This document shows, piece after piece, positions 29,112 to 37,373 of a stretch of 64,000 nucleotides of DNA. Position numbers and translations under genes: made by a program. A model generated the notes under the pieces. That model had not been told where the DNA came from and did not search any database. It was given only the letters and a program-made list of their open reading frames with translations. The DNA is from CBDDBK01 sp965225715 (lineage in GTDB: Bacteria > Bacteroidota > Bacteroidia > Cytophagales > Flammeovirgaceae), in contig CBDDBK010000003.1 of the NCBI GenBank assembly GCA_965225715.1, forward strand, positions 186,001-250,000, given 5' to 3'. How positions within the stretch are numbered: the first letter of the stretch is position 1; every line of letters begins with the position of its first letter.

Positions 29112-29172
29112 AGCCTACTGGTAATTAAATAATTATATTTTAACAAAATGCTTATCAGTAGGTTACTTTTTT
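29112..29172 (+). terminator. Rho-independent terminator after the LRR protein gene
   Basis: TAGCCTACTGGTAA pairs along all 14 positions (two G-U pairs in RNA) with TTATCAGTAGGTTA at 29152-29165; the loop is about 27 bases and a T-run (CTTTTTTAA) follows. Confidence 0.65.
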
Positions 29173-29236
29173 AATTTCCGATTATTATAATTTTGAAAAA
29201 ATCTTTTAATCTATTTTTCTTAGTTATACCATTTTT

Positions 29237-29683
29237 ATGAATGCCATCTTAAATAAAAAAATAGATAAGGAAATTATTGATATTTGGGTAGATCTTTTAT
29301 TAAAAGAAAACCCTATGCTTATAAGCAAATTAAAAAAACTTCGTATAGAGAATACCACACCTCGCGAACTATTAACAGAAGTTATTAAATTCATGAGTTT
29401 GGTATCTGTATTTAAAATAAAGTTAGTACCTTCTTTGATTGTTGATTTGACTTGGCATGAATTTATTCTTTTTACCAAAACTTATGAAAAATTTTGTCGC
29501 TTAAAACTTAAAAAATTTATACATCATACACCTGAAGAGACTAAAAATACTTATAATAATAAAGGTTATCAAAGAACCATTCATCACTATATAATTCTAT
29601 TTGGCAAGCCTCCGGAAAATATTTGGGGAAAATTAGCCAAAGAAGAATGGACTGATTTTCAATGTGGTTCTTGTAAAACATAA
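29237..29683 (+). CDS. Small protein resembling glycine-rich-domain (DUF1399/GRDP)-like family
   Basis: A 148-residue protein without signal peptide or membrane segment. The region LIVDLTWHEFILFTKTYEKF (about 77-96) followed by KKFIHHTPEE (about 102-111) matches the pattern DxxWHxHILxTxxYxxxC...FxHHxP of the GRDP-like/DUF1399 family known from plants, fungi and bacteria; the His and Glu could bind metal but activity is unknown. A CGSC pair stands near the C-terminus (FQCGSCKT). It ends 37 bp before the next gene, the two probably forming an operon. In other genomes I recall members of this family beside proteins with low-complexity Gly/Cys tails, which fits the neighbour. Assignment rests on motif recall, not a search. 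Confidence 0.6.
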   Translation: MNAILNKKIDKEIIDIWVDLLLKENPMLISKLKKLRIENTTPRELLTEVIKFMSLVSVFKIKLVPSLIVDLTWHEFILFTKTYEKFCRLKLKKFIHHTPEETKNTYNNKGYQRTIHHYIILFGKPPENIWGKLAKEEWTDFQCGSCKT

Positions 29684-29720
29684 AAAATAGTTTTTTTTTT
29701 AATTAATATAATTATCACAC

Positions 29721-30785
29721 ATGTATTTTGAAGGAATAATAACAGTAGATCCCTCGGAGTTAACAAAAATTGAACTTGTAAAACCAACAAAGGCATTTAA
29801 AAAAGTCTTATATTATTTATCTTTTGGTAGTATATCCGAAAAACAAGAGAAAGAATTATTCACAGCAGTATCTATCTTACAACAGCTCAATAAAGCATTT
29901 TCTCAAATAGGAATAACTAATATTATTCGACTAGCTCATGATGATATTGATTTTTATCTTGACGATGAAGGAAAGGCGAATGACCTAAAAGAAGCTTTAG
30001 ATTTATATGATTTGAAGTTAGGCTCTAACATGTCCACCCATTTTAATAATTTATTGCTTATTTTAGAACATGAAGATAATATATTTAAATATTTAATAGA
30101 AGTTCAAATATTTCGAAATCACGATGTAGGTGAATATCCAATTAAAATTAAAGTAACGGGATTACTGAAAAATTTTTCAACTCAAAAAGGAAATATTGAG
30201 GATGAAATTAGGACTATTTTTAATACTCAAAATACTTATGATGAGTATAAAAGAAAAAGTCTACATGAATTTACCTCTTTTTTAGATAGCTTTGGTCTGA
30301 GTATCAAAAAATCAATTCATATTGATGATATTCGTATCCATACAAAAACCAAAATATCTATACCAAAGATTAAAATACGCGATAAATCAGACTTTATAGC
30401 TTGTCGTTTTACTGGTTATCATGGATTATATTATGGTTATTATGGTTTTGATAATTATCTTTTATATAGTATGATGTGGGCATCTGTTGGATATGAACAA
30501 CCATATATTGTTACGCATTCAGATACCTATTACGAATCTGAAACAGGAAAAGAATTAGGACATTTAGATGAACTTGACAGTGATTCCGATCTTTTTAATG
30601 ATACAGTAGATTTTGAAAATAGACAGACTATTTTTTCAGATTCTGATAGTGATTCAACACCTGATTCTCCTTCAGAAACAGATAAAAATTGGTTTGATTT
30701 TGGTGATTCTAGCAATATTAATAATGACACATCAGATAGTTCTTGCAGTTCATGTTCAAGTTGTTCTTCTTGTGGAGGAGATTAG
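29721..30785 (+). CDS. Unknown protein with acidic Ser/Asp region and Ser-Cys repeat tail
   Basis: A 354-residue protein that I do not recognise. Residues 1-215 look like a folded, soluble alpha/beta domain without signal peptide. About 225-265 is rich in aromatic and Gly residues (GYHGLYYGYYGFDNYLLYSM). About 275-335 is acidic and Ser-rich, probably disordered (DSDSDSTPDSPSETDK). The last 16 residues are DSSCSSCSSCSSCGGD: four cysteines spaced by Ser-Ser. The layout (conserved N-terminal domain, low-complexity Gly/Cys end) resembles the TIGR04222 type of protein. The tail also resembles Ser/Cys-rich core peptides of azole-modified natural products, but no modifying enzyme is near. Metal binding is another option. 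Confidence 0.55.
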   Translation: MYFEGIITVDPSELTKIELVKPTKAFKKVLYYLSFGSISEKQEKELFTAVSILQQLNKAFSQIGITNIIRLAHDDIDFYLDDEGKANDLKEALDLYDLKLGSNMSTHFNNLLLILEHEDNIFKYLIEVQIFRNHDVGEYPIKIKVTGLLKNFSTQKGNIEDEIRTIFNTQNTYDEYKRKSLHEFTSFLDSFGLSIKKSIHIDDIRIHTKTKISIPKIKIRDKSDFIACRFTGYHGLYYGYYGFDNYLLYSMMWASVGYEQPYIVTHSDTYYESETGKELGHLDELDSDSDLFNDTVDFENRQTIFSDSDSDSTPDSPSETDKNWFDFGDSSNINNDTSDSSCSSCSSCSSCGGD

Positions 30786-30964
30786 TTTTCTCAATTTCCT
30801 AATCTCTTTTTCTATTTCCAAATAGTTAATGGACGTTTTTATACCTATAAAAAGCGTTGATAATCAAATTATAGAAGTTTTTTTTTCGGTAATTTATTAT
30901 ACAAATCTTCTAAAGTTTTATCGGGTATAACTTCTATTTTTTATGCTTATATTTAAAAAGTAAT

Positions 30965-31058
30965 TATAGTCACTTCAGATTAAAAAAGGATTTTTTAGTA
31001 TTCTAATACATTGATTATCAACAAAACCATTTCCCGTAATTAAAATAGCATTGCTATA
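30965..31058 (+). repeat. Dispersed intergenic repeat, type A copy
   Basis: Runs from TATAGTCACTTCAGATTAAA through AAGGATTTTTTAGTATTC to AAAATAGCATTGCTATAC. It lies between the convergent ends of the Ser-Cys tail gene and ybaB. The rest of 30786-31073 holds a 9-bp inverted repeat (ATAGAAGTT at 30871, AACTTCTAT at 30929, then T-run) and no gene. Confidence 0.75.
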
Positions 31059-31073
31059 CATATTAAATATGGA

Positions 31074-31388
31074 TTAGAATTTAAACCCTGGAATATTCGG
31101 CAATAAGTCTTGGGTATTTTTACGCATTTCTTCTTTTGAAGTATCTTCCATTTTGGTTAAAGCTTGGTTTGCTGCCCCTGTAATAAGATCGGATAGAACT
31201 TGTTTTCCCGATTCATATATTTCATCTTCTATATCTATTTTAATGATTTGTTTTAATCCATTAATAGTAACCTTGACCATACCACCACCTGATTCACCTG
31301 TTAGAGTAAGGGTTGCCAAACGATCTTGTGTTTCTTTAAACTTACTTTGAAGTTCTTTCATCTTGTCAAATGCTTTTGATAAATCCAT
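31074..31388 (-). CDS. ybaB: YbaB/EbfC family nucleoid-associated protein
   Basis: A 104-residue DNA-binding protein that forms tweezer-like dimers and binds DNA as a nucleoid-associated factor. The N-terminal helix MDLSKAFDKMKELQSKFKET is followed by the family core TGESGGGMVKVTINGLKQII (about 30-49) and the C-terminal helices with NQALTKMEDTSKEEM. In many bacteria it follows dnaX and precedes recR; here neither is adjacent. Length and motifs are normal. Confidence 0.93.
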   Translation of the reverse strand: MDLSKAFDKMKELQSKFKETQDRLATLTLTGESGGGMVKVTINGLKQIIKIDIEDEIYESGKQVLSDLITGAANQALTKMEDTSKEEMRKNTQDLLPNIPGFKF

Positions 31389-31780
31389 CGCTTTTAGTTA
31401 ATTTTTATTTATAAGGTTAGAAATAATGTAAAAATTTGTTTTTATAATTATGAATAATACGAATTTGAAAAGCAATAAGTTAAGATACAAAATATAAAAG
31501 TAAGAATCAGTTTGTTTAAGCAATGTTATATTTATCTTGAAAATATCTTGGAAATGTTTATTTTTAAAATCAACATGTGTTATAGCAAAGCTATTTTATT
31601 TTGCGAAATGTTAAGTTTCAATACCAATAGGTTAGAATCCAAAAAACTCTCTTTTTCAAGTAACCTGAGTATAATAAAAATCCTTTTTTCAAATGGAGCG
31701 ATTATATACAGATTTAATTTTTAAACCAATTGGAACCTTTCATAATTTTAATTTTCTTAATTCTTAGCTAATAAAATAGC
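31389..31780. other. Intergenic region with reversed type A repeat
   Basis: About 390 bases. A reverse-orientation type A repeat copy fills 31580-31672: TATAGCAAAGCTATTTTATT, TTGCGAAATGTTAAGTTTCA, ATACCAATAGGTTAGAATCC, then CTCTTTTTCAAGTAACCTGA. A 70-codon open frame across it is produced by the repeat and is not a gene. Nothing else is seen. Confidence 0.6.
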
Positions 31781-32818
31781 TTATTCCTTTTGTTGTCTTA
31801 AGGTTAATGCTCTCTGATAAAGAAAGGCTTTTTCTTTATGCGCTTTATAAGAGCGGCTAAAACTATGATAACCTGAAAAGTCTTCTTTAGCACAAAAATA
31901 GATATATCCATGTTCTTCATAGTTTAAAACGGCATCTATAGTATTTTGGCTAGGTATATTAATAGGACCTGGTGGCAAACCTTTATTTTTATATGTATTA
32001 TAGGGTGAATTTATGCTTAAATAGTTCCCTTTTAATCTTTTAATAGAAAAATCTTGCCAAGCAAAAACGACAGTAGGATCGGCTTGCAAAGCCATATTCT
32101 TTCTTAACCTATTAATATAAACACCTGCTATACGTGGTTTTTCATCATTTTTTGTCGTTTCAGCTTGTACTATAGATGCTAAAATACTAATCTCTATTTT
32201 ACTCATATTTAGCTTCTTTAGTTTTTCTTCTCTATTATTAGATGACCAAAATTTATCATATTCTTTTTTCATACGTTCTATAACTTCTTCAGAAGAAGTT
32301 AGCCAATAAAAGAAATAGGTATTAGGAATAAATAAAGAGGCAACAGTAATCGGATCAAAACCTAAAGTGTTTACAAAACTAAGATCGTTAAGTAAACTAT
32401 CAAAACGGTTTTTTTTAGCCCATAATCTATGGCAAAAAATAGAGGTTAAATCTTTTTTTAATCGAACATTTGTAAAGGTAATACTAACTTTTGAACGTCT
32501 ACCAGATTTCAATAAAATGATAGCTTCTAAATTATTCATTTCTTTATCTAACTCATATTTTCCTGGTATAATCTTATCATTATACCCTAAAAGTCTACTT
32601 ACAAACATAAAAGAGATAATGTCATTAAGATAATTATACTTTTTTAAACTATCTACAACATCATTAATAGTAGAACCTTTTTCGATATAAACATAAGCTC
32701 TTGGTTGTGTTAAGACTAAGTTTGGAGTTAAGAAAACTTGGTAAAAATAAACTGAGAAAGTAATCACCATTAAACAAAGTCCGACAAATAAAGCAGCTTT
32801 AATATTATTTTTATTCAT
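31781..32818 (-). CDS. mltG: Endolytic murein transglycosylase MltG
   Basis: A 345-residue membrane-anchored lytic transglycosylase that cleaves nascent glycan strands and so sets their length. One transmembrane helix (about 8-30) anchors it; a LysM-like region follows (about 40-105). The YceG catalytic domain has the active glutamate E220 in ASIVQAET, then RIAGVYINRLRKNMALQADP (about 229-248) and SPYNTYKNKGLPPGPINIP (about 273-291), both family signatures. The domain acts in the periplasm. It precedes nothing in the same operon closely; the DUF2795 and secG genes lie upstream on the same strand, with 35 bp between this start and the DUF2795 stop. Confidence 0.94.
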   Translation of the reverse strand: MNKNNIKAALFVGLCLMVITFSVYFYQVFLTPNLVLTQPRAYVYIEKGSTINDVVDSLKKYNYLNDIISFMFVSRLLGYNDKIIPGKYELDKEMNNLEAIILLKSGRRSKVSITFTNVRLKKDLTSIFCHRLWAKKNRFDSLLNDLSFVNTLGFDPITVASLFIPNTYFFYWLTSSEEVIERMKKEYDKFWSSNNREEKLKKLNMSKIEISILASIVQAETTKNDEKPRIAGVYINRLRKNMALQADPTVVFAWQDFSIKRLKGNYLSINSPYNTYKNKGLPPGPINIPSQNTIDAVLNYEEHGYIYFCAKEDFSGYHSFSRSYKAHKEKAFLYQRALTLRQQKE

Positions 32819-32853
32819 TATTTTTGCAGCGATTACTTTACAAAACTTTTATT

Positions 32854-33075
32854 TTAATATTCATCTTCATCAAAAAAGAAATCTTCTTTAGTAGGGTAAT
32901 CAGGCCAGACCTCTTCTATATTTTCATAAGGTGTAGAATCTTCCTCTAACTGTTGAAGGCTTTCAATAACTTCTAAAGGCGCTCCAGAACGAACTGAATA
33001 ATCAATTAATTCGTCTTTAGTAGCAGGCCAAGGTGCATCTTCTAAATATGATGCTAATTCTAATGTCCAATACAT
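32854..33075 (-). CDS. DUF2795 domain-containing protein
   Basis: A 73-residue acidic protein starting MYWTLELASYLEDAPWPATK. I choose the ATG at 33075 rather than one ten codons upstream because homologues start at this point. It has the DUF2795 helical core (ASYLEDAPWPATKDEL, then AQ/VIESLQQLEED) and ends in an acidic tail (FFFDEDEY). The family is nearly universal in Bacteroidota, in this short form and often near sec or ribosome genes. Its function is unknown. It is 35 bp upstream of mltG and probably co-transcribed. Confidence 0.85.
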   Translation of the reverse strand: MYWTLELASYLEDAPWPATKDELIDYSVRSGAPLEVIESLQQLEEDSTPYENIEEVWPDYPTKEDFFFDEDEY

Positions 33076-33172
33076 ATTTTGAAATAAAAAACAATACAAT
33101 AACAATATAAAACGATAATATGTTTTTATAATATAAGACTAAAATAAACATATATCTTCAAATAAAAGTTTC

Positions 33173-33200
33173 TTTTGAAAGTATTTATATACTTTCAAAA
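33173..33200 (-). terminator. Perfect 12-bp hairpin between secG and the DUF2795 gene
   Basis: TTTTGAAAGTAT (33173-33184), loop TTAT, ATACTTTCAAAA (33189-33200). It may end the secG transcript or act as an RNA-processing site. Just beyond the secG stop there are also two tandem 15-bp units ATTAAGTCTTATTAT (33226-33255). Confidence 0.45.
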
Positions 33201-33262
33201 CTTAGTTTAATAAATGGTATTTTATATTAAGTCTTATTATATTAAGTCTTATTATATCACTT

Positions 33263-33646
33263 TTATTCTTCATTATCAGGTAATTGATCTTTCTGATCTG
33301 GTGTTTGTGTTGATTCTTTCTGTTGAGGTATATTTTGAGTTGGAGGTATTAAAGGTGCTGTTTGAATTGCACCACCAGACTCTTTTGCCCGTTCTATATT
33401 AGGTGATATATTATCTTCTGTTTGGGGTTGCCCAATAAATAAATTAGCACTAATGCATAAAATAAATAAGCTGATAATCAATGTCCATGTTGCTTTTTCT
33501 ACCCAATCCGTAGACCTTAAAACGCCCATCATCTGACTCACACCTCCTAAATTTGAATTGAGTCCCCCTTGCTTTGGATTTTGAGCTAATATAATAAGCA
33601 TCAACAAAATAGATATGATAATGATAAGTATGATAAATGTTGTCAT
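33263..33646 (-). CDS. secG: Preprotein translocase subunit SecG
   Basis: A 127-residue inner-membrane protein, the accessory subunit of the SecYEG channel. Two transmembrane helices (about 3-22 and 53-72) flank the cytoplasmic loop LAQNPKQGGLNSNLGGVSQM, whose GGL...G pattern is typical. The C-terminal tail (about 80-127) is Pro/Gln-rich and probably disordered, as is common in Bacteroidota SecG. All secreted proteins in the window, including T9SS cargo, would cross the inner membrane through this channel. Confidence 0.92.
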   Translation of the reverse strand: MTTFIILIIIISILLMLIILAQNPKQGGLNSNLGGVSQMMGVLRSTDWVEKATWTLIISLFILCISANLFIGQPQTEDNISPNIERAKESGGAIQTAPLIPPTQNIPQQKESTQTPDQKDQLPDNEE

Positions 33647-34123
33647 AAAATGTTTATTCTATAAAATATATTCAAGAAATAATTATGTTTAAAAGTTCAT
33701 AACCCTCATAAAAGTTTATGACTTGTCATTCATTTATGTTTTGTATATTACAAAGCTAATAGATATTAGACAAATTAGAAAAAATTTAGAAAAGTTTAAA
33801 TTAAAATAATTAAGAATTATAAATCAAAAAACTATTTATTTACTTAAAAAATTTAAAATTATAAAAATTGGATTAGATTCTATATTCTATTTTTTTGGTT
33901 CTATATGATTTAGAGAGTAAACCTGATTTTTAAGTTTTTATCAAAAATTTAAAAACCATTTCATTAAACTGAATATAACTTTGAAAGATTTTTATTTTTT
34001 TGAGATTTTTGTTCTTACTATCATATAGAACCAAAAAATTGATAATCAAACAGTTATAATTATTAAATCTTATAATTTAACGAATTTATTTTCAGTATTT
34101 TAATTTTCTTAATTATTGCAATA
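33647..34123. other. Intergenic region holding an inverted-repeat-bounded element
   Basis: About 475 bases between divergent secG and hemL. The main structure is the inverted-repeat pair at 33891-34038, listed separately. The promoter regions of both genes must lie here. No gene is seen. Confidence 0.5.
33891..34038. repeat. 148-bp element with perfect 19-bp terminal inverted repeats (MITE-like)
   Basis: TTTTTTGGTTCTATATGAT (33891-33909) is exactly complementary to ATCATATAGAACCAAAAAA (34020-34038). The 110 bases between are AT-rich with no open frame. No clear target duplication flanks it. It sits about 85 bp before hemL, so it could also be a large regulatory hairpin. Confidence 0.65.
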
Positions 34124-35440
34124 GTGAAATATATTAAAAGTCAACGCCTGTATCAAGAAAGTTGTGTTTTTATGCCGGGTGGTGTTAATTCACCAGTTAG
34201 AGCTTTCAAATCAGTAAAATCTACACCTTTATTTATCAAAAAAGCTAAAGGAGCCTATTTATATGATGAAGATGGTAATCAATATATAGATTTTATTAAT
34301 TCTTGGGGCCCTATGATTTTAGGACATGCCTATCATACAGTTCAAGAAGCTCTTCAAAAAGCTCTTGGGGCTTCATTTTCTTTTGGGGCTCCAACTAAAA
34401 AAGAATTGGAAATAGCTCGTTTATTAGTTGAAATAGTGCCTTCTTTAGAACAAGTTAGGATGGTTAACTCTGGTACAGAGGCAACTATGGCAGCCATACG
34501 TTTGGCACGAGGGTTTACTCGAAAAAATAAGATCATTAAATTTGAAGGTTGTTACCATGGACATGGCGATTCTTTTCTCATAAAAGCAGGTAGCGGGGCT
34601 ATGACTATGGGCGAGCCGGATAGCGCTGGTGTTACGCCTAATACAAGTAAAGATACACTTACGGCTTCTTTTAATGACCTTGATTCTGTTCAAAAACTTA
34701 TCGATCAAAATAAGTTTGAAATTGCCGCTCTTATTGTGGAACCTGTAGTTGGTAATATGGGTTTAGTTTTGCCTAAAAATGATTTTTTAGGTGGTCTCAG
34801 AAAACTTTGTACCAAACATGATATTATTCTCATATTTGATGAAGTGATGACGGGGTTTCGGTTAGCTCTTGGAGGTGCTCAAGAACGCTATGCAGTTTTG
34901 CCAGATCTAACAACCTTAGGCAAAATTATTGGCGGTGGCTTGCCCGTTGGCGCTTATGGAGGGCGACGAGATATTATGCAACACGTTTCACCTCAAGGTT
35001 CTGTTTACCAAGCAGGTACATTATCCGGAAACCCTTTAGCTATGACTGCGGGTTTGACAACTTTACAGTACTTATATGAGAATAAAAAAACGGTTTATTC
35101 TCAACTAGAACAGACAGGAAAAAATTTAGCCGAAGGCATTCGACATAATTTAAAAAGCCTTGATCTTAATTATAAAGTTAATCAAATTGGTTCTATGTTT
35201 TCTTTATTCTTTACAGAAAATGAAACAGTCAATAATTTCACTGACGTAAAAACCTGCTCCTTAGAAGATTTTAATGTTTATTTTCATAACATGTTGGCTC
35301 AAGGTATTTATCTTGCCCCCTCTCAATTTGAATCTTTATTTTTTTCTTTGGCTTTGGGTCAAAAAGAAGTTGACCATTTTTTAAAAGCCAACTACAATAG
35401 TTTAAAAACTATAAAAGAAAAAAGAAGCTCGAAAATTTGA
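34124..35440 (+). CDS. hemL: Glutamate-1-semialdehyde 2,1-aminomutase
   Basis: A 438-residue PLP enzyme that makes 5-aminolevulinate in the C5 tetrapyrrole pathway. It starts at GTG. The N-terminus has the family motif MPGGVNSPVRAF (17-28); EGCYHGHGDSFL (141-152) contacts substrate; FDEVMTGFR (238-246) holds the PLP-contacting Asp; K267 in TLGKIIGGGLPVGAYGG is the Schiff-base lysine. The enzyme is complete. hemB and hemE, which act later, are elsewhere in the window, so the heme genes are dispersed. Confidence 0.96.
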   Translation: MKYIKSQRLYQESCVFMPGGVNSPVRAFKSVKSTPLFIKKAKGAYLYDEDGNQYIDFINSWGPMILGHAYHTVQEALQKALGASFSFGAPTKKELEIARLLVEIVPSLEQVRMVNSGTEATMAAIRLARGFTRKNKIIKFEGCYHGHGDSFLIKAGSGAMTMGEPDSAGVTPNTSKDTLTASFNDLDSVQKLIDQNKFEIAALIVEPVVGNMGLVLPKNDFLGGLRKLCTKHDIILIFDEVMTGFRLALGGAQERYAVLPDLTTLGKIIGGGLPVGAYGGRRDIMQHVSPQGSVYQAGTLSGNPLAMTAGLTTLQYLYENKKTVYSQLEQTGKNLAEGIRHNLKSLDLNYKVNQIGSMFSLFFTENETVNNFTDVKTCSLEDFNVYFHNMLAQGIYLAPSQFESLFFSLALGQKEVDHFLKANYNSLKTIKEKRSSKI

Positions 35441-35828
35441 TTAAAAACCTTTGATTGTAAAAGTATTGAAAAAATGTGTTCTTTAAAAAGACTTAATAGA
35501 TTGGACTTTATTCAATTTTAATTAGCTTATCCTTATAAAATTAAGATTGGTATTTTATATTGTAACCATTTAAAAACAAATACATTAAATTAAAAACTAA
35601 TTTTTAAACAACTTCAGAATAAGAGATAAGCAACTTCTTGACAATTTAGTTTTACTTTTGGGAAGTATTGCTAATGTTAAAAATTCTTTAAAACACTGAT
35701 TATAAAATAAGTTCAAGTCTAATAAAGGAACACATTGGAGTATATGTATCAGCGCTAAAAAGTTAAGAAATTAAAATATTAGAAACTAAAAAATTAGCTA
35801 TACAGCATTAGGTATTAAAGATTTAAAT
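35441..35828. other. Intergenic region, nothing recognised
   Basis: About 390 AT-rich bases between hemL and cysS on the same strand. I find no open frame with coding character, no strong hairpin and no repeat copy. Confidence 0.4.
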
Positions 35829-37337
35829 ATGAATAAAAATAAAATAGCTGACCAATTAAAATTATACAATACGCTAAGTCGTAAAAAAGAAGTTTTTAAA
35901 CCTTTAAAAGCACCTTTTGTAGGTTTATATGTTTGTGGTCCAACGGTATATAATGATGTTCATTTGGGTAATTGCCGTACTTTTGTAGTTTTTGATATTT
36001 TATATAGGTACTTAAAATATTTAGGTTACCAAGTAAAGTATGTTCGCAATATTACAGATGTTGGACACTTAACAGATGATTCGGTCGAAGAAGATAAGAT
36101 TTTGAAAAAGGCTCGAATTGAGAAGATTGAGCCTATGCAAGTTGTGCAACGTTATACAAATCGTTTTCGTAAAATGATGGCACAACTCAACAACTTATCT
36201 CCGGATATTGAACCCAGTGCCACAGGACATATTATTGAACAAATTGCCATGATTAAAGACTTATTAAAAAATGGCTTTGCTTATGAAACGAATGGTTCAA
36301 TTTATTTTGATATAAAGGCTTATGGAAAACTACATGACTATGGCGAACTTTCAGGACGTGTCTTAGCTGATTTACTTCAAGGTAGTCGTGATGATCTAAA
36401 AAGTCAAAAAGAAAAAAAACATCCTTTTGACTTTGCTTTATGGAAAAAAGCAAGTCCAAATCATATTATGCGTTGGGATTCACCTTGGGGATTTGGATTT
36501 CCCGGCTGGCATATAGAATGTTCAGTTATGAGTGCCAAATACTTAGGAAAAGTTTTTGATATACATGGTGGTGGTATGGATTTAAAATTTCCACATCATG
36601 AATGTGAAATAGCCCAATCAAAAGCCTACTCCACTAAAGCACCAGTTCGTTATTGGATACATACGAATATGCTAACATTGAACAAAAAAAAAATGAGTAA
36701 GTCTGATGGTAATGTTATTTTGCCTCAAGAACTATTTGAAGGTACAAACCCTTTAATTAAAAAAAAATACAGCCAAATGACTTTACGTTTTGCTATGCTC
36801 CAAACACATTATAGAAGTACAATGGATATTGGTGAAGAAGCTTTACAAGCTGCTCAAAGAGGCTATAAAAAATTAATGAATGGTTTGTTAACGCTGGAAA
36901 AAATGGATTATCCAATAACGCAAATTTTGAAAATAAATACAGATTTAAGCCAACAAATTCAAACAATGCTGGATAACCTTCATGATAGTTTGAATGATGA
37001 TTTGAATACAGCTAAATGTATTGCTAATCTTTTCAATTTATTAAAAAAAATAAATACTTTTTATACAGGAAAAATAGATTTGTTAAGCATTTCTAGAGAA
37101 CTTTTTGAGACTTTAAAAAGTAATTACCGTATTTTTATCTTGGAAGTTTTGGGTTTAAAACTTGAAGAAAATATTAATTTTAAACCTTTGCTACTTGGCT
37201 TTATAGATTTATATAAAGAAGCAAAAAAAAATAAAGATTATTCAAAAGTAGATAAAATTCGTTCCATTCTAAAACAAGAAAGTATTATTCTAAAAGATAC
37301 TATAGATAAAGTAGAATGGGCTTATGATGAACAATAA
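35829..37337 (+). CDS. cysS: Cysteinyl-tRNA synthetase
   Basis: A 502-residue class I aminoacyl-tRNA synthetase. The HIGH motif appears as HLGN (45-48) after the zinc ligand C36 in LYVCGPTVYNDVH. The other zinc ligands are C231, H256 and E260 (FPHHECE). The KMSKS loop is exact at 288-292. The anticodon-binding helical domain follows (about 330-500). The length is normal. No other translation gene is adjacent. Confidence 0.97.
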   Translation: MNKNKIADQLKLYNTLSRKKEVFKPLKAPFVGLYVCGPTVYNDVHLGNCRTFVVFDILYRYLKYLGYQVKYVRNITDVGHLTDDSVEEDKILKKARIEKIEPMQVVQRYTNRFRKMMAQLNNLSPDIEPSATGHIIEQIAMIKDLLKNGFAYETNGSIYFDIKAYGKLHDYGELSGRVLADLLQGSRDDLKSQKEKKHPFDFALWKKASPNHIMRWDSPWGFGFPGWHIECSVMSAKYLGKVFDIHGGGMDLKFPHHECEIAQSKAYSTKAPVRYWIHTNMLTLNKKKMSKSDGNVILPQELFEGTNPLIKKKYSQMTLRFAMLQTHYRSTMDIGEEALQAAQRGYKKLMNGLLTLEKMDYPITQILKINTDLSQQIQTMLDNLHDSLNDDLNTAKCIANLFNLLKKINTFYTGKIDLLSISRELFETLKSNYRIFILEVLGLKLEENINFKPLLLGFIDLYKEAKKNKDYSKVDKIRSILKQESIILKDTIDKVEWAYDEQ

Positions 37338-37373
37338 AATTGATAATCACTATTCTAATTTTTAAAATTGAAA

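Noticed and set aside
29721..30785. Ser-Cys tail protein as an azole-modified peptide precursor
   Set aside because: No cyclodehydratase, dehydrogenase or exporter gene is within reach, and the leader would be far longer than usual; kept only as a possibility.
31512..31724. 70-codon open frame between ybaB and mltG
   Set aside because: Most of it is the translation of a reverse type A repeat copy, and the same sequence in other places is not open in a consistent frame.
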